Shown here piece after piece: positions 27,541-36,753 of a DNA stretch of 56,748 nucleotides; the stretch's first letter is position 1; each line of letters starts with the position of its first letter. The position numbers and the translations under genes were made by a program. The notes under the pieces are model-generated. The model saw only the letters and a program-made list of their open reading frames with translations, did no database searches and had not been told where the DNA came from. The stretch spans positions 1 to 56,748 of the forward strand of contig NZ_PVWN01000026.1 in assembly GCF_003003885.1 (NCBI RefSeq), written 5' to 3'. Source of the stretch: Chlorogloea sp. CCALA 695. GTDB lineage: Bacteria; Cyanobacteriota; Cyanobacteriia; Cyanobacteriales; Chroococcidiopsidaceae.

Positions 27541-28143
27541 TTGATTATAGTTATTGATAATTACGATAGCTTTACTTATAACTTGGTACAGTATTTAGGG
27601 GAACTAGGGGCAGAGTTTCCCGTTGCTTCAGTTATTCAAGTTTACCGCAACGACCAAATTTCCCTTGAGCAAATCCGCCGATTGCAGCCAAAGGGAATTG
27701 TAATTTCTCCAGGCCCCGGTCGCCCGGAAGATGCGGGGATTTCTTTAGAGATAATTCGCACCCTAGGGCAAACTGTACCTATTTTGGGTGTATGTTTGGG
27801 TCATCAAAGCATCGGGCAAGTTTTTGGGGGTCAAATAGTCTCGGCTCCAGAATTAATGCACGGTAAAACCTCCCAAGTAACTCATACTGGTGTAGGCGTT
27901 TTTCGCGGTTTGGATAATCCTATGACCGCAACTCGATATCATAGTTTAGTCATTGAGCCGCAAACTTGCCCGGAAGCGCTTGAAATTACAGCGTGGGTGG
28001 AAGATGGCACGATTATGGGAGTTAGGCATCGCAATTACCCCCATATTGAAGGCGTACAGTTTCACCCCGAAAGCGTACTAACTACTTTGGGTAAGCAATT
28101 GTTACGAAATTTTTTGACACAACTACAGTCGTCCAGAGGGTGA
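27541..28143 (+). CDS. trpG: Glutamine amidotransferase, TrpG/PabA type
   Basis: 200 residues, a class I glutamine amidotransferase. It feeds ammonia from Gln to anthranilate synthase, aminodeoxychorismate synthase, or both. The catalytic Cys is in [11 protein letters not shown], with the His/Glu pair at [10 protein letters not shown]. The start is a TTG (27541), after TAGGAGA about 12 bases upstream; the family begins with the [13 protein letters not shown] seen here. In cyanobacteria it is usually the only such subunit and may serve both pathways, with the synthase subunit encoded elsewhere, as at 11730-13100 here. Confidence 0.93.
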   Translation: MIIVIDNYDSFTYNLVQYLGELGAEFPVASVIQVYRNDQISLEQIRRLQPKGIVISPGPGRPEDAGISLEIIRTLGQTVPILGVCLGHQSIGQVFGGQIVSAPELMHGKTSQVTHTGVGVFRGLDNPMTATRYHSLVIEPQTCPEALEITAWVEDGTIMGVRHRNYPHIEGVQFHPESVLTTLGKQLLRNFLTQLQSSRG

Positions 28144-28153
28144 GGAGAAATTG

Positions 28154-28915
28154 ATGAAACGGCGACAAGTATTAGGTTATGCAGGAGCGGGGTTGGCAAC
28201 AACGCTGTTGACAAATTTGAGTGCGACGGCGCAAACAGGGGAATCGTTAGCAGTAAAATGGTTGGGTCATACTTGCTTTTTGTTTAGTAGTGGCAAAACG
28301 CGAATTTTGGTTAATCCATTTCGGACGCTTGGTTGTACGGCAAAATACCGCGCTCCTAAAGTGGAATCGGGTTTAGTGCTAGTAAGTAGTCAGTTGTTGG
28401 ATGAGGGAGCCATAGAAGGGCTGCCAGGTAAGCCTCAGCTAATTTACGAGCCTGGGGTATATCGATATAATGACATTCAAGTTCAAGGAATTAATACCTT
28501 TCATGATCGCTTTAATGGCAGAAGATTCGGCAATAATGTAGCTTGGCGCTGGAAGCAAGCAGGAATTAATATCTTGCATTTGGGTGGTGCGGCGGCTCCG
28601 ATTACGATTGAACAAAAAATTCTCATGGGTCGTCCTGATGTGCTGTTAATTCCCGTTGGCGGTGGTGTTAAAGCTTACAATCCAACGGAGGCTCAAGCAG
28701 CGATTCGAGAGCTTAATCCAAAGTTGGTGATTCCGACTCATTACAGAACCCAAGCGGCGGATAGTAGTAGTTGCGACCTGGTGGCGGTAGACCAGTTTTT
28801 GGAATTAATGAAGGGTGTTGCTGTGCGTCGCGCTGATAGCGATACGGTGGCAATTAGTGCTGGCAACTTGCCTCAAAAAGATATGGCAATTCAGTTACTA
28901 AGTTACAAATTCTGA
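28154..28915 (+). CDS. UlaG-like MBL-fold protein, altered metal motif
   Basis: 253 residues beginning MKRRQVLGYAGAGLATTLL, a Tat-like twin-Arg signal, so probably exported. The fold matches UlaG-type metallo-beta-lactamase hydrolases: VKWLGHTCFLFSS, the GVYRYNDIQVQGINTFHD strand region and IPTHYRTQ. But the first metal motif, normally THxHxDH, reads VSSQLLDEG here: three of four expected ligands are replaced, and only the Asp is kept. The HLGG and PTH motifs remain. It may therefore be a weakened or non-catalytic member. The ATG at 28154 follows GAGGAG, directly after the trpG stop, so it is probably in the same transcript. Confidence 0.8.
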   Translation: MKRRQVLGYAGAGLATTLLTNLSATAQTGESLAVKWLGHTCFLFSSGKTRILVNPFRTLGCTAKYRAPKVESGLVLVSSQLLDEGAIEGLPGKPQLIYEPGVYRYNDIQVQGINTFHDRFNGRRFGNNVAWRWKQAGINILHLGGAAAPITIEQKILMGRPDVLLIPVGGGVKAYNPTEAQAAIRELNPKLVIPTHYRTQAADSSSCDLVAVDQFLELMKGVAVRRADSDTVAISAGNLPQKDMAIQLLSYKF

Positions 28916-28938
28916 GTAATGCGATCGCATTTTTATAG

Positions 28939-28974
28939 AGACGTTTTAGTTGAGCAATCCTAAAACGTCTTTTT
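28939..28974 (+). terminator. Rho-independent terminator after the MBL gene
   Basis: AGACGTTTTAG (28939-28949) pairs perfectly with CTAAAACGTCT (28960-28970) around a 10-nt loop, then four T and later TTTTT. It closes the run that starts at prfB. Confidence 0.9.
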
Positions 28975-29439
28975 GTTTTTAATAATTTATTAGTTTTTTA
29001 TTCGCTTTAATTTAGAGATGAGATAAAAATGCTACATGACTATGAGGAGCCAGAACAGCTAATATAACAGTCTCTTTACACTCTTTTTCAGTTGAAGCAG
29101 ATGTCTCTTTAATACTTATCTAATTAAAAGAATGTATAAAATGAAACTTTGAATTCAATCGTTTATGTGTTAAAGTATACAGGACTAACTAATTAGGCTT
29201 CTAATGACTGCTTCGTGGTAGTAAAGATATATTTCAAAACTTTATAAACCAATATCGTCAAAAAACTTGAAACAACCCCGGTAAGTGAGAGGAGCTTTAA
29301 AGGTACAGCTTTGACTTATTAAATTTCCATCCATTAGCAAGAATTTAGTCTTCAACAACTTTGAATAAAATCTAAATGTGTTGAATTTTAGGATTATTAG
29401 TAATATCTTAAGCCGCAACCCTTATTAATACAAAAAACA
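28975..29439. other. Gene-poor region before the pyruvyltransferase gene
   Basis: 465 bases of AT-rich sequence. I found no ORF longer than about 15 codons with a credible start and no recognisable RNA. It must contain the promoter for the gene at 29440. Confidence 0.5.
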
Positions 29440-30534
29440 ATGAAAATTGGAATTTTAACCTATCACTGCACAACCAATTACGGAGCAGCTTTACAGGCTT
29501 ATGCTTTACTAACGGCAATCAAGCAGCAAGGATGGAAAGATGTAGAGATTATTAACTATCAGCCTTATTCAATGCTTAAAAACTATTTTATTAGACCACT
29601 TCAGCCAATTAATAAAAAGCTTCAAATTAATACTCAGCTTTTTGTTAATTTAAGAAAATGTTTAAATATGAGAAAATTTTTACTGGATAACCTACCGTTA
29701 AGTAAAAACAGAGCCTATACAAAATCTAGCTTAAAAAAACATTATCAAAACTATGATTTGGTCATTTGTGGTAGCGATCAAATATGGCGCATTGATGCAA
29801 CTTATGGCTTTAAATCGGCATTCTTTTTAGATTTCATAAATACTAATACTGGTTGCCGTAAAATGAGTTATGCTGCCAGCTTTAGCGATACAGATAGTTT
29901 AAAACAACATCAACAGTCAATAGCTCAATTACTCAAGAGTTTTGATAAAATTTTAGTGCGAGATTCTAACAGCTTACGATTAGTGCAAGAAGAATGCAGT
30001 CTTCCCGCAGTGAAAGTTGTAGATCCTACATTTTTGATCGACTATGATGCGATCGCAGTGTTGCCCAAAGTAACAAAAGAGTATCTATTAATGTACAACC
30101 AACAAGGTTTTACGACCTTAGAAGAAGACTTCATAAAAACTATTGCTACAAAACGAGGCTTAATAATAATTTCGATTGGACAAATTAACAAAATAGCGAG
30201 TATAAATATTGTGGAAGCCGATCCTAAAAAGTGGATAGGATATTTTAATAAAGCTGCTTATATTGTTACCAATACATATCATGGAACGATATTTTCAATG
30301 CTCTTCAAGAAGCAATTTACAGTAATTCTTAATGAGAACAAATCAAATAAAACTGGTGATTTATTAAAAGATTACGACTTAGAGGAGCGAATTTTTTCAC
30401 CGCAATCCTACACCCAAGACTCAGAATATAACTTGATAGATATTGATTACAGTCAAGTTGAGCCAAAAATAAAATTAGCTGCAGCTAATTCTAAAAATTG
30501 TCTATTCAAAGCGATTGAGAGTAAAGTAGCTTGA
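29440..30534 (+). CDS. Polysaccharide pyruvyl transferase family protein
   Basis: 364 residues of the PF04230 family, which adds pyruvate ketals to sugars of exopolysaccharides or capsules. Marks are MKIGILTYHCTTNYGAALQAYAL at the N-terminus, LVICGSDQIWRID near residue 108, MSYAASFSD, and the C-terminal TNTYHGTIFSMLF pattern with the conserved His. There is no signal peptide, so it is probably cytosolic. AT-rich composition and isolation from other glycan genes hint at transfer. It might modify the glycan built by the glycosyltransferases at 14-18 kb, but nothing in the sequence proves a link. Confidence 0.85.
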   Translation: MKIGILTYHCTTNYGAALQAYALLTAIKQQGWKDVEIINYQPYSMLKNYFIRPLQPINKKLQINTQLFVNLRKCLNMRKFLLDNLPLSKNRAYTKSSLKKHYQNYDLVICGSDQIWRIDATYGFKSAFFLDFINTNTGCRKMSYAASFSDTDSLKQHQQSIAQLLKSFDKILVRDSNSLRLVQEECSLPAVKVVDPTFLIDYDAIAVLPKVTKEYLLMYNQQGFTTLEEDFIKTIATKRGLIIISIGQINKIASINIVEADPKKWIGYFNKAAYIVTNTYHGTIFSMLFKKQFTVILNENKSNKTGDLLKDYDLEERIFSPQSYTQDSEYNLIDIDYSQVEPKIKLAAANSKNCLFKAIESKVA

Positions 30535-30762
30535 GTAAATCTCTCTTAAAGTAGTGGTTTGAGAAAACAAGGCTTTTCTAGCGGTGCGAGGTATTCTGAA
30601 AAAAATTCATTGTCGCGTAACAGCACTGTCATAGCAACTTCATATCAAGGGCATAGATTAATAAAAGTAAGCGACAGTACACCTAAATTCTTGAAGATGC
30701 CAGTAAAAAGACCTAAATCCTGTCGGCAGCCTCAAAATATAATACTTAATACGGCCCCCAAA

Positions 30763-31944
30763 ATGAACAATCAAAAAACAGCTTCTTGGCGCAAAAGCGC
30801 TACTTATTTATCGCTGATCCTCCTAGGTGCGGGAGCAACTTTTTCTGGTAATTATTTAGCTGACAAAACCCAAAGCGCGCCAGCAATTGCGGCTCCAGCT
30901 ATTAGTAATAATGCGTCTCAATTACCCGGTGCGACTAATACTAACTTTGTTACCTCGGTAGTAGAGCAAGTAGGCCCGGCGGTTGTCCGCATCAATGCTT
31001 CGCGCACGGTAACGCGCAACATACCAAACGATCCGCGCTTGCGCCGCTTCTTTGGCAATGATTTACCGCGATCGGCAAGTAGAGTTGAAAGAGGAACCGG
31101 ATCGGGCTTTATTATTAGCAAAGATGGACAGATTTTAACTAATGCCCACGTAGTTGATGGGGCGACAAATGTAAGTGTAATCTTAAAAGATGGTCGGCGC
31201 TTTACTGGTAAGGTGCTAGGCACAGATCCGGTAACGGATGTAGCTGTAATTAAGATTCAAGCCGATAACTTACCTACAGCGACTCTAGGCAATTCTGAGG
31301 GGTTAAAACCTGGAGAATGGGCGATCGCCATTGGCAATCCTTTAGGACTTGATAGCACCGTCACCACTGGAATTATCAGTGCTACAGGTCGTTCTAGCAG
31401 CGCTGTAGGTGTTCCTGATAAGCGGGTGGCATTTATTCAAACCGATGCGGCAATTAACCCCGGCAACTCTGGAGGCCCGCTATTAAATCAGCGTGGTGAA
31501 GTCATAGGGATGAATACAGCAATTATTCAAGGTACGCAAGGATTAGGTTTTGCTATTCCTATTAATACGGCGGGAAAAATTGCCAATCAATTAATTGCTC
31601 AAGGTAAGGTCGAACATCCTTATCTGGGAATTGAAATGGTTGCCCTTACGCCAGAAATCAAGCAAAATTTTAACAGCAATTCTGATAGCGGCTTCACAAT
31701 TGCCGAAGATCGAGGTGTGTTAGTCGTCCGCGTTTTACCCAATTCACCCGCCGCCACTTCTGGCTTAAAAGCTGGGGATGTAATTCAAAAGCTTAATGGT
31801 CAAGCGGTAACGGACGCTGAGAGCATTCAAAAAGCTGTAGAAGATACATCTGTTGGTGGAAACTTGCGCTTAGACTTGCGCCGCAACGGGCAAACCCTGG
31901 ATTTAGCGGTACGTCCCGGCGCACTACCGCAGAGCGTTCAGTAA
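30763..31944 (+). CDS. HtrA/Deg-family serine protease
   Basis: About 393 residues from the ATG at 30763 (MNNQKTASWRKSATYLSLIL), an export signal or membrane anchor. A TTG-started frame from 30559 would add 68 residues with no family likeness, so the later start is preferred. The trypsin-like domain has the triad His in NAHVVDGA, Asp in DVAVIKI and Ser in GNSGGPLL; a PDZ domain follows (LPNSPAATSGLKAGDVIQKL). Together they make a DegQ/HhoA-type periplasmic or thylakoid-lumen quality-control protease. Cyanobacteria carry several paralogues (HtrA, HhoA, HhoB), and which one this is cannot be told. Its TAA directly abuts the stop of the histidine kinase gene opposite. Confidence 0.93.
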   Translation: MNNQKTASWRKSATYLSLILLGAGATFSGNYLADKTQSAPAIAAPAISNNASQLPGATNTNFVTSVVEQVGPAVVRINASRTVTRNIPNDPRLRRFFGNDLPRSASRVERGTGSGFIISKDGQILTNAHVVDGATNVSVILKDGRRFTGKVLGTDPVTDVAVIKIQADNLPTATLGNSEGLKPGEWAIAIGNPLGLDSTVTTGIISATGRSSSAVGVPDKRVAFIQTDAAINPGNSGGPLLNQRGEVIGMNTAIIQGTQGLGFAIPINTAGKIANQLIAQGKVEHPYLGIEMVALTPEIKQNFNSNSDSGFTIAEDRGVLVVRVLPNSPAATSGLKAGDVIQKLNGQAVTDAESIQKAVEDTSVGGNLRLDLRRNGQTLDLAVRPGALPQSVQ

Positions 31945-33027
31945 TTAAGCTACAGGTAGGAAAAACTTAAACGTACTACCTTTACCAAACTTACTTTCTA
32001 CCGAGATTTCGCCGCCTTGCAACTCCACTAAACGGCGAGATATAGCAAGTCCGATTCCTGTCCCGCCTGAATGACGCGATCGCGATCTATCCGCCCGATA
32101 AAAGCGCTCGAATATATGGGGTAAATGTTCTGAAGCAATCCCAATTCCTGTATCTGTAACCGCTACCCACAATTTACCCGTTTCTGTCCAAGCAGACAGC
32201 GTAATCGAGCCAGAAATTGTATAAAGCAAAGCATTACCGAGTAAATTAACTAATATTTGCTCGGTTCGGTCTATATCTGCCCATACTAGCGGCAATTGGG
32301 GCGGACAGTCTAAAAGCAAAATGGGGCTTTCTTCATGCAATTGGTCGGCGAATCTTTGCACTAAAGAGGCTAGTAAGGGACGGATATTGAGAGACTGCAA
32401 ATTAATTGCTAGATAGCCTGCTTCGGCTTTGGAAAGCTCTTGTAAATCGTTAACTAACCGCTCTAAACGCTTGGTTTCGGTGGATAGCCTGAGATAAATT
32501 TCCGCCGAAGGCTCTATTCCTCCCTCGGCTAGTTCTTCTAAATATCCCCGCACAATTGTTAGCGGGGTTCGCAATTCATGGGTTAAATCACTAATAAGTT
32601 CGCGCCGCCGTTGTTCTACACCTTCTAAACTAGCGGTCATGTGGTTAAAACTAGCACTAAGGCGATCAAGTTCGGGAATGTCACTATTGGGCAAACGTCG
32701 ATCTAGCTGTCCGGCGGCGATTTGGCGGGTGATTTGTTCCATTTGGGTCAAACTAAGAACAATGCGCCGCGACACCCAATAACTTAAGGCTCCCGATGCT
32801 GTTGTGCTGACAACTAAAGACCAAAGCGTGCCGCGATACCAAGCATTTTCAAATCCTTCAATTAGTTGGGGACGAGCGTAACGCAAGCGATAACCTGTAC
32901 CTTCTAACTGTTCTAAACGCAAAACAAAAAAGCGGGGTGAAGAAACTTTACCAATAATTACTAAGCTAAGAATGCCTACAAGCATTACAAGTAAGTGAGA
33001 AAAAAATAAACGCGATCGCAAATTCAC
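31945..33027 (-). CDS. Two-component sensor histidine kinase
   Basis: 360 residues. Two membrane helices (about residues 8-27 and 70-90) flank a short periplasmic loop of roughly 45 residues. Then come a HAMP domain, the dimerisation/phospho-acceptor region ISDLTHELRTPLT with the His, and the ATP-binding domain (LVNLLGNALLYT, then VTDTGIGIASEHLPHIFERF and SGGTGIGLAISRRL). The layout resembles BaeS-type envelope stress sensors. It lies 31 bases after its response regulator on the same strand, so they form a pair. The signal is unknown; the short loop argues against a large ligand-binding domain. Confidence 0.93.
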   Translation of the reverse strand: MNLRSRLFFSHLLVMLVGILSLVIIGKVSSPRFFVLRLEQLEGTGYRLRYARPQLIEGFENAWYRGTLWSLVVSTTASGALSYWVSRRIVLSLTQMEQITRQIAAGQLDRRLPNSDIPELDRLSASFNHMTASLEGVEQRRRELISDLTHELRTPLTIVRGYLEELAEGGIEPSAEIYLRLSTETKRLERLVNDLQELSKAEAGYLAINLQSLNIRPLLASLVQRFADQLHEESPILLLDCPPQLPLVWADIDRTEQILVNLLGNALLYTISGSITLSAWTETGKLWVAVTDTGIGIASEHLPHIFERFYRADRSRSRHSGGTGIGLAISRRLVELQGGEISVESKFGKGSTFKFFLPVA

Positions 33028-33058
33028 TTGTTAAAGTTTTTTGGGGGTAGGTTGACCA

Positions 33059-33766
33059 TTAATTAGCCGAATCTTCAAACTTATAACCCACGCCAACAAT
33101 AGTTTTAATAAAAGTTGGATTGCTAGAATCTGGCTCGATTTTTTTCCGCAATCGGGCAACATGAGTATCTACGACTCTTTCATCGCCAAAAAAATCACTA
33201 CCCCAAAGTTTATCTATTAACTGAGTACGATTCCAAACTCGTCCCGGATTGCTGACAAATAGTGTTAATAAGTTAAATTCTAAAGTTGTCAAATCGAGAA
33301 TTTCTCCCGCCCCCGCCGTTAATTTGCGACTAGCCGAGCGACCATCTAGATCAATGATAAAATGTCCCGTCTTATATCCTTGATTTTGCCCTCCTTGGCG
33401 AAGACTGCGGCGCAATAACGCTCTAACTCTGGCAACTAATTCTCTGGGACTAAAAGGTTTGACTAAATAATCATCCGCGCCCGTAGATAAACCAATAACT
33501 CGATCTATTTCTTCACCTTTAGCCGTCAGCATCAAAATATAAGGATCTTTTGCTCCTGGTTTTTGCCGAATTCTGGCACATAATTCTAGCCCATCTAATC
33601 CAGGTAGCATTAAGTCAAGAATAATTAAATCTGGCTGTTGCTCTTGAATTACCCGCAATGCAGCTAAACCATCCCGGCTAATGTGGCAAACAAATCCTTC
33701 TTTTTCTAAAGATAGTTGGATTAATCTAGCTATTTCCGGTTCATCTTCAACAATCAAAATATCCAT
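33059..33766 (-). CDS. OmpR/PhoB-family response regulator
   Basis: 235 residues. The receiver domain has the acidic pocket (VEDEPE), the phospho-Asp in DLIILDLMLPGLDG near residue 53, and the conserved Lys in DDYLVKPFSPREL. The winged-helix DNA-binding domain at the C-terminus includes LTTLEFNLLTLFVSNPGRVWNRTQL and the ending VVDTHVARLRKKIEPD. It is the first gene of the pair with the kinase at 31945; its targets are unknown. Confidence 0.94.
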   Translation of the reverse strand: MDILIVEDEPEIARLIQLSLEKEGFVCHISRDGLAALRVIQEQQPDLIILDLMLPGLDGLELCARIRQKPGAKDPYILMLTAKGEEIDRVIGLSTGADDYLVKPFSPRELVARVRALLRRSLRQGGQNQGYKTGHFIIDLDGRSASRKLTAGAGEILDLTTLEFNLLTLFVSNPGRVWNRTQLIDKLWGSDFFGDERVVDTHVARLRKKIEPDSSNPTFIKTIVGVGYKFEDSAN

Positions 33767-33862
33767 AAAGCGGTTAGCTTCCTGGTAGTGAATCCTAAAG
33801 GTGTAGTTGTAATACGGGCTGATTCAGGCTAAGGATGAGAAAATTTTTTGAATCTGCAATAT

Positions 33863-34441
33863 TTAACTAATCGCCTGTAATTGTTCTAGGCGCTCTAATA
33901 CTTCGGTACTATGAACGGTAGGATTTACTTTAACAAAGGTTTCGCGCAAAATTCCTTGCGGATCGATAATAAAGCTATGACGTACAGATACAGATCCCAT
34001 CCACGATCCGTAGGCTTTGCTTACTCCTCCCGTTGTATCTGCTAATAAGGGGAATTTTAGACCTTCAGAGTCGCAAAATTCCGCATGAGAATCAACGGAA
34101 TCGGCACTAATACCAATAATTTGCGTATTTTTTTCTACGTACTTAGGTAAGTCTTGTTGAAATCTCCGCGCTTCTATGGTGCATCCGGCGGTGAAGTCTT
34201 TGGGATAAAAGTAAACTACTAACCATTTACCTTGAAGTTCAGCAAGAGATATTTCACCATCGCCGATATTTATAGGTAAGGTAAATTCTGGTGCAGGTTG
34301 ATTGATGGGTGGAAGTTTGCCCCCCATAGCGTTGGCTGCTGGTACATTTAACCAAGTAATTAAGGTTAAGCAACTAGCAAGGAGCAGAGTTAAGATTGTG
34401 CGGCGCGATTGCGTAAAGCGCAGCGCTAAGAGCGATCGCAT
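33863..34441 (-). CDS. PrxQ/BCP-type peroxiredoxin with signal sequence
   Basis: 192 residues. An N-terminal hydrophobic segment ending near PAANA suggests export to the periplasm or thylakoid lumen. The thiol peroxidase core has YFYPKDFTAGCTIEARRF with the peroxidatic Cys near residue 87. The usual resolving Cys five residues later is replaced (CTIEAR). Another Cys occurs in HAEFCDSEGLKF, about 36 residues on, in the position used by PrxQ proteins whose resolving Cys is on helix 3. It reduces hydrogen peroxide or organic hydroperoxides. A 96-base gap separates it from the response regulator upstream, so it may be a separate transcript. Confidence 0.9.
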   Translation of the reverse strand: MRSLLALRFTQSRRTILTLLLASCLTLITWLNVPAANAMGGKLPPINQPAPEFTLPINIGDGEISLAELQGKWLVVYFYPKDFTAGCTIEARRFQQDLPKYVEKNTQIIGISADSVDSHAEFCDSEGLKFPLLADTTGGVSKAYGSWMGSVSVRHSFIIDPQGILRETFVKVNPTVHSTEVLERLEQLQAIS

Positions 34442-34479
34442 TATAGGTATACCAGAAGTAATTGATCTGTGCTTCCATT

Positions 34480-34743
34480 CTACAAGTCTTGAGGTTGCAA
34501 GCCTAAATCTACTTGTTCGGTGATGCGAGTAATCGCTTCAATGTATTGACTATCAATTAAAAAAGTACCCTGATTAAAACGTACCGCCCAATAATTTGCC
34601 GGACGGCGATCGCTTACTATCCCTTCTTCTCCTAGGGTCACCACCTCAGCAGGGCGCAACATAGGCATCGGATCGGCGGTTTTGAGGTAAGGCGGAAGGG
34701 TAATTACTCGGACTTTTTCGCCAATGACAAATTCTTTAGACAT
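34480..34743 (-). CDS. DUF3148-family small protein
   Basis: 87 residues with no membrane segment. The sequence (GEKVRVITLPPYLKTADPMPMLRP, GEEGIVSDRRPANYWAVRF and IDSQYIEAI) matches the small cyanobacterial and plastid DUF3148 family, likely an SH3-like beta barrel. Its function is unknown, though the name reflects wide conservation in oxygenic phototrophs. It is four bases downstream of the DAHP synthase gene, so the two are probably co-transcribed. Confidence 0.8.
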   Translation of the reverse strand: MSKEFVIGEKVRVITLPPYLKTADPMPMLRPAEVVTLGEEGIVSDRRPANYWAVRFNQGTFLIDSQYIEAITRITEQVDLGLQPQDL

Positions 34744-34747
34744 AATT

Positions 34748-35809
34748 TTAATAGTTTGCTAGGGCGGTAGGTTGCGACCAGCGATTTACAGCTTTACCAA
34801 TTACGGCTAGTTCCGACATCAAGCGGTCAAAGCGATCGGGTGTCAAAGATTGCGGCCCGTCAGACAGTGCTTTAGCGGGGTTGGGGTGAACTTCAATCAT
34901 TAACGCATCCGTCCCCGCCGCGATCGCAGCAAGTGCCATAGCGGGGACATACTCGGCTCTACCTGTCCCGTGGCTGGGGTCGATGGCTATAGGTAAGTGG
35001 GTAAGACTTCGCAATACTGGAATTACTGATAAGTCTAAGGTATTACGGGCATACTGACGGTCAAAGGTGCGTATCCCCCGTTCGCAGAGAATAACGTTTT
35101 GATTGCCTGCCGCCATAATATACTCGGCAGCCATTAACCATTCTTCAATAGTTGCCGACATTCCCCGCTTCAAAAATACAGGTTTTGGTTGCGCCCCTAC
35201 TTTTTTGAGCAAAGAAAAGTTTTGCATATTTCGAGCGCCGACTTGCACTATATCAGCGACGGCGGCAATTTTATCAAGCTCGGCAGTATCCATTACTTCA
35301 GTAATAATACCTAATCCACTTGCCGAGCGCGCGGCGGCGAGTAGTTCTAAAGCACTCTCACCGTGTCCCTGAAAGGCGTAGGGCGATGTTCTGGGTTTGT
35401 AGGCTCCACCTCGTAAAAACTGCGCTCCGGCGGCTTGGACGCGCTGGGCTGTCTCGATAATCATTGCTTCATTTTCTACCGAACAGGGCCCAGCGATCGT
35501 TACAATTGGGTGATTTTGCCCAAAATGTACTGCCCCGTTAGGAGTATTAACTATTACTTCGCTTGCTTGTCCGTGTCTAAATTCTAAGCTGGCGCGTTTA
35601 AATGGTTGTTCTACGCGCAAAACTTGCTCAATCCAAGGACTCACTTCTTGAATTTGCAAGGGATCGAGACTAGCCGTTTCTCCTACTAAGCCTAGAACTA
35701 CTTTATGTTTGCCGACAATTTTTTCGGCGGTAAGTCCTTTACTACTTAGTTCTTCGCTAATGCGGGTAATTTCAACTTCTGGCGAACCAGCTTTCATGAC
35801 TACAATCAT
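34748..35809 (-). CDS. aroF: 3-deoxy-7-phosphoheptulonate synthase (type I beta)
   Basis: 353 residues. DAHP synthase condenses PEP and erythrose 4-phosphate, the entry of the shikimate pathway that ends in chorismate. A ferredoxin-like regulatory domain occupies the first 85 residues (VVMKAGSPEVEITRISEEL). The TIM-barrel core has IAGPCSVENEAMI, FLRGGAYKPRTSPYAFQG and the metal-ligand region IDPSHGTGR plus MIEVHPNP. The ending SDGPQSL is typical. The chorismate-using enzyme at 11730 and TrpG at 27541 act downstream. Gene symbols for this enzyme vary between genomes. Confidence 0.95.
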   Translation of the reverse strand: MIVVMKAGSPEVEITRISEELSSKGLTAEKIVGKHKVVLGLVGETASLDPLQIQEVSPWIEQVLRVEQPFKRASLEFRHGQASEVIVNTPNGAVHFGQNHPIVTIAGPCSVENEAMIIETAQRVQAAGAQFLRGGAYKPRTSPYAFQGHGESALELLAAARSASGLGIITEVMDTAELDKIAAVADIVQVGARNMQNFSLLKKVGAQPKPVFLKRGMSATIEEWLMAAEYIMAAGNQNVILCERGIRTFDRQYARNTLDLSVIPVLRSLTHLPIAIDPSHGTGRAEYVPAMALAAIAAGTDALMIEVHPNPAKALSDGPQSLTPDRFDRLMSELAVIGKAVNRWSQPTALANY

Positions 35810-35928
35810 GGAACATTCCTCGGTTGAAGGTAGTTATTTAATTTTAGAAATATTTTTAGCAAAAAGGGAGCAAACGCGAACTTGATTTGATTATTTCAAG
35901 TTGGCGATCGCCCTTAATATCAGAATTG

Positions 35929-36399
35929 CTAGATGTTTTTCTGTCGTGTCGATTTCCAAGCTGCGAGCATTCGACCCCAATTTACAACGAATTCTTGTAT
36001 CCCTAACTTGCTCCCAGCGTTTTCTTCATCCCAGGAGGCAGAGAGAATCCCATAGGTTAGTCCCAAGACGCTTAAACCTAAAAAACCCATACTCGTTAGT
36101 AGCACTAACACTCCTGGCGGCTTAATCCCGTAATTAATACCGACATAGCCACCAATTAAAGTCACCATGCCTAAAACTGTGGGTACGCCGCAAAATACTA
36201 CCATCCGCCGCGCCATGCGATCGCTTACTACTTTCGGCACTGCCATTTCTTCTTTAGTAAATGGCGGCTTAGGACTTACTGGGGCTTTTTGGGGCTTATA
36301 GTTACTTTTTAGTTTTTTGTTAGCCGCCGATTGGGAGACTTTGGGCGTTTTTTTGGGTTCATAAGGTAAGGGTTTGCGATCATCGGGTTCGGTAGCCAT
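35929..36399 (-). CDS. PAM68-family photosystem II assembly protein
   Basis: 156 residues. The first 60 residues are hydrophilic, Lys/Pro-rich. Two membrane helices follow (MVVFCGVPTVLGMVTLIGG and VLVLLTSMGFLGLSVLGLTYG), then a conserved ILSASWDEENAGSKLG tail and a basic end. The pattern matches PAM68/DUF3464, which helps early photosystem II assembly in chloroplasts and cyanobacteria. It is 12 bases after rpsO on the same strand, the pairing I recall in other cyanobacterial genomes. Confidence 0.88.
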   Translation of the reverse strand: MATEPDDRKPLPYEPKKTPKVSQSAANKKLKSNYKPQKAPVSPKPPFTKEEMAVPKVVSDRMARRMVVFCGVPTVLGMVTLIGGYVGINYGIKPPGVLVLLTSMGFLGLSVLGLTYGILSASWDEENAGSKLGIQEFVVNWGRMLAAWKSTRQKNI

Positions 36400-36411
36400 A
36401 ATAACTAATCC

Positions 36412-36681
36412 TTAACCGCGAATTCCCAATCGCGCAATCAAAGCTTGATACTTCTCGCGGTTTTGCTTCTGCACGTAAGATAGTAACCGCTTGCGTTGAC
36501 CAATTATTTTTAACAATCCCCGGCGTGATGAGTGGTCTTGTTGATTGGCGCGTAAGTGTTCGCTAAGACGGGTAATCCGGTCAGTTAGCATAGCAATTTG
36601 AACTTCCGATGAGCCAGTATCAGTCTCGTGGACTTGATAGCCAGTAATTAATTCTTGTTTGCGCTGTTGTGTCAGTGCCAT
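36412..36681 (-). CDS. rpsO: 30S ribosomal protein S15
   Basis: 89 residues, the usual S15 length. It binds 16S rRNA at the h20-h22 junction early in small-subunit assembly. Conserved features are [32 protein letters not shown] and [15 protein letters not shown]. It is followed by PAM68 and preceded by mrdA. Confidence 0.98.
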   Translation of the reverse strand: MALTQQRKQELITGYQVHETDTGSSEVQIAMLTDRITRLSEHLRANQQDHSSRRGLLKIIGQRKRLLSYVQKQNREKYQALIARLGIRG

Positions 36682-36753
36682 AAAAACTCTAATTATTTTG
36701 ATAATGCAGCAATTTACTATGTTATCACAGCCTTATTAGCCTGCCAAATACTC

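Noticed and set aside
30559-30762. Longer htrA from TTG at 30559
   Set aside because: The added 68 residues are not family-like, and a signal sequence begins at the ATG at 30763.
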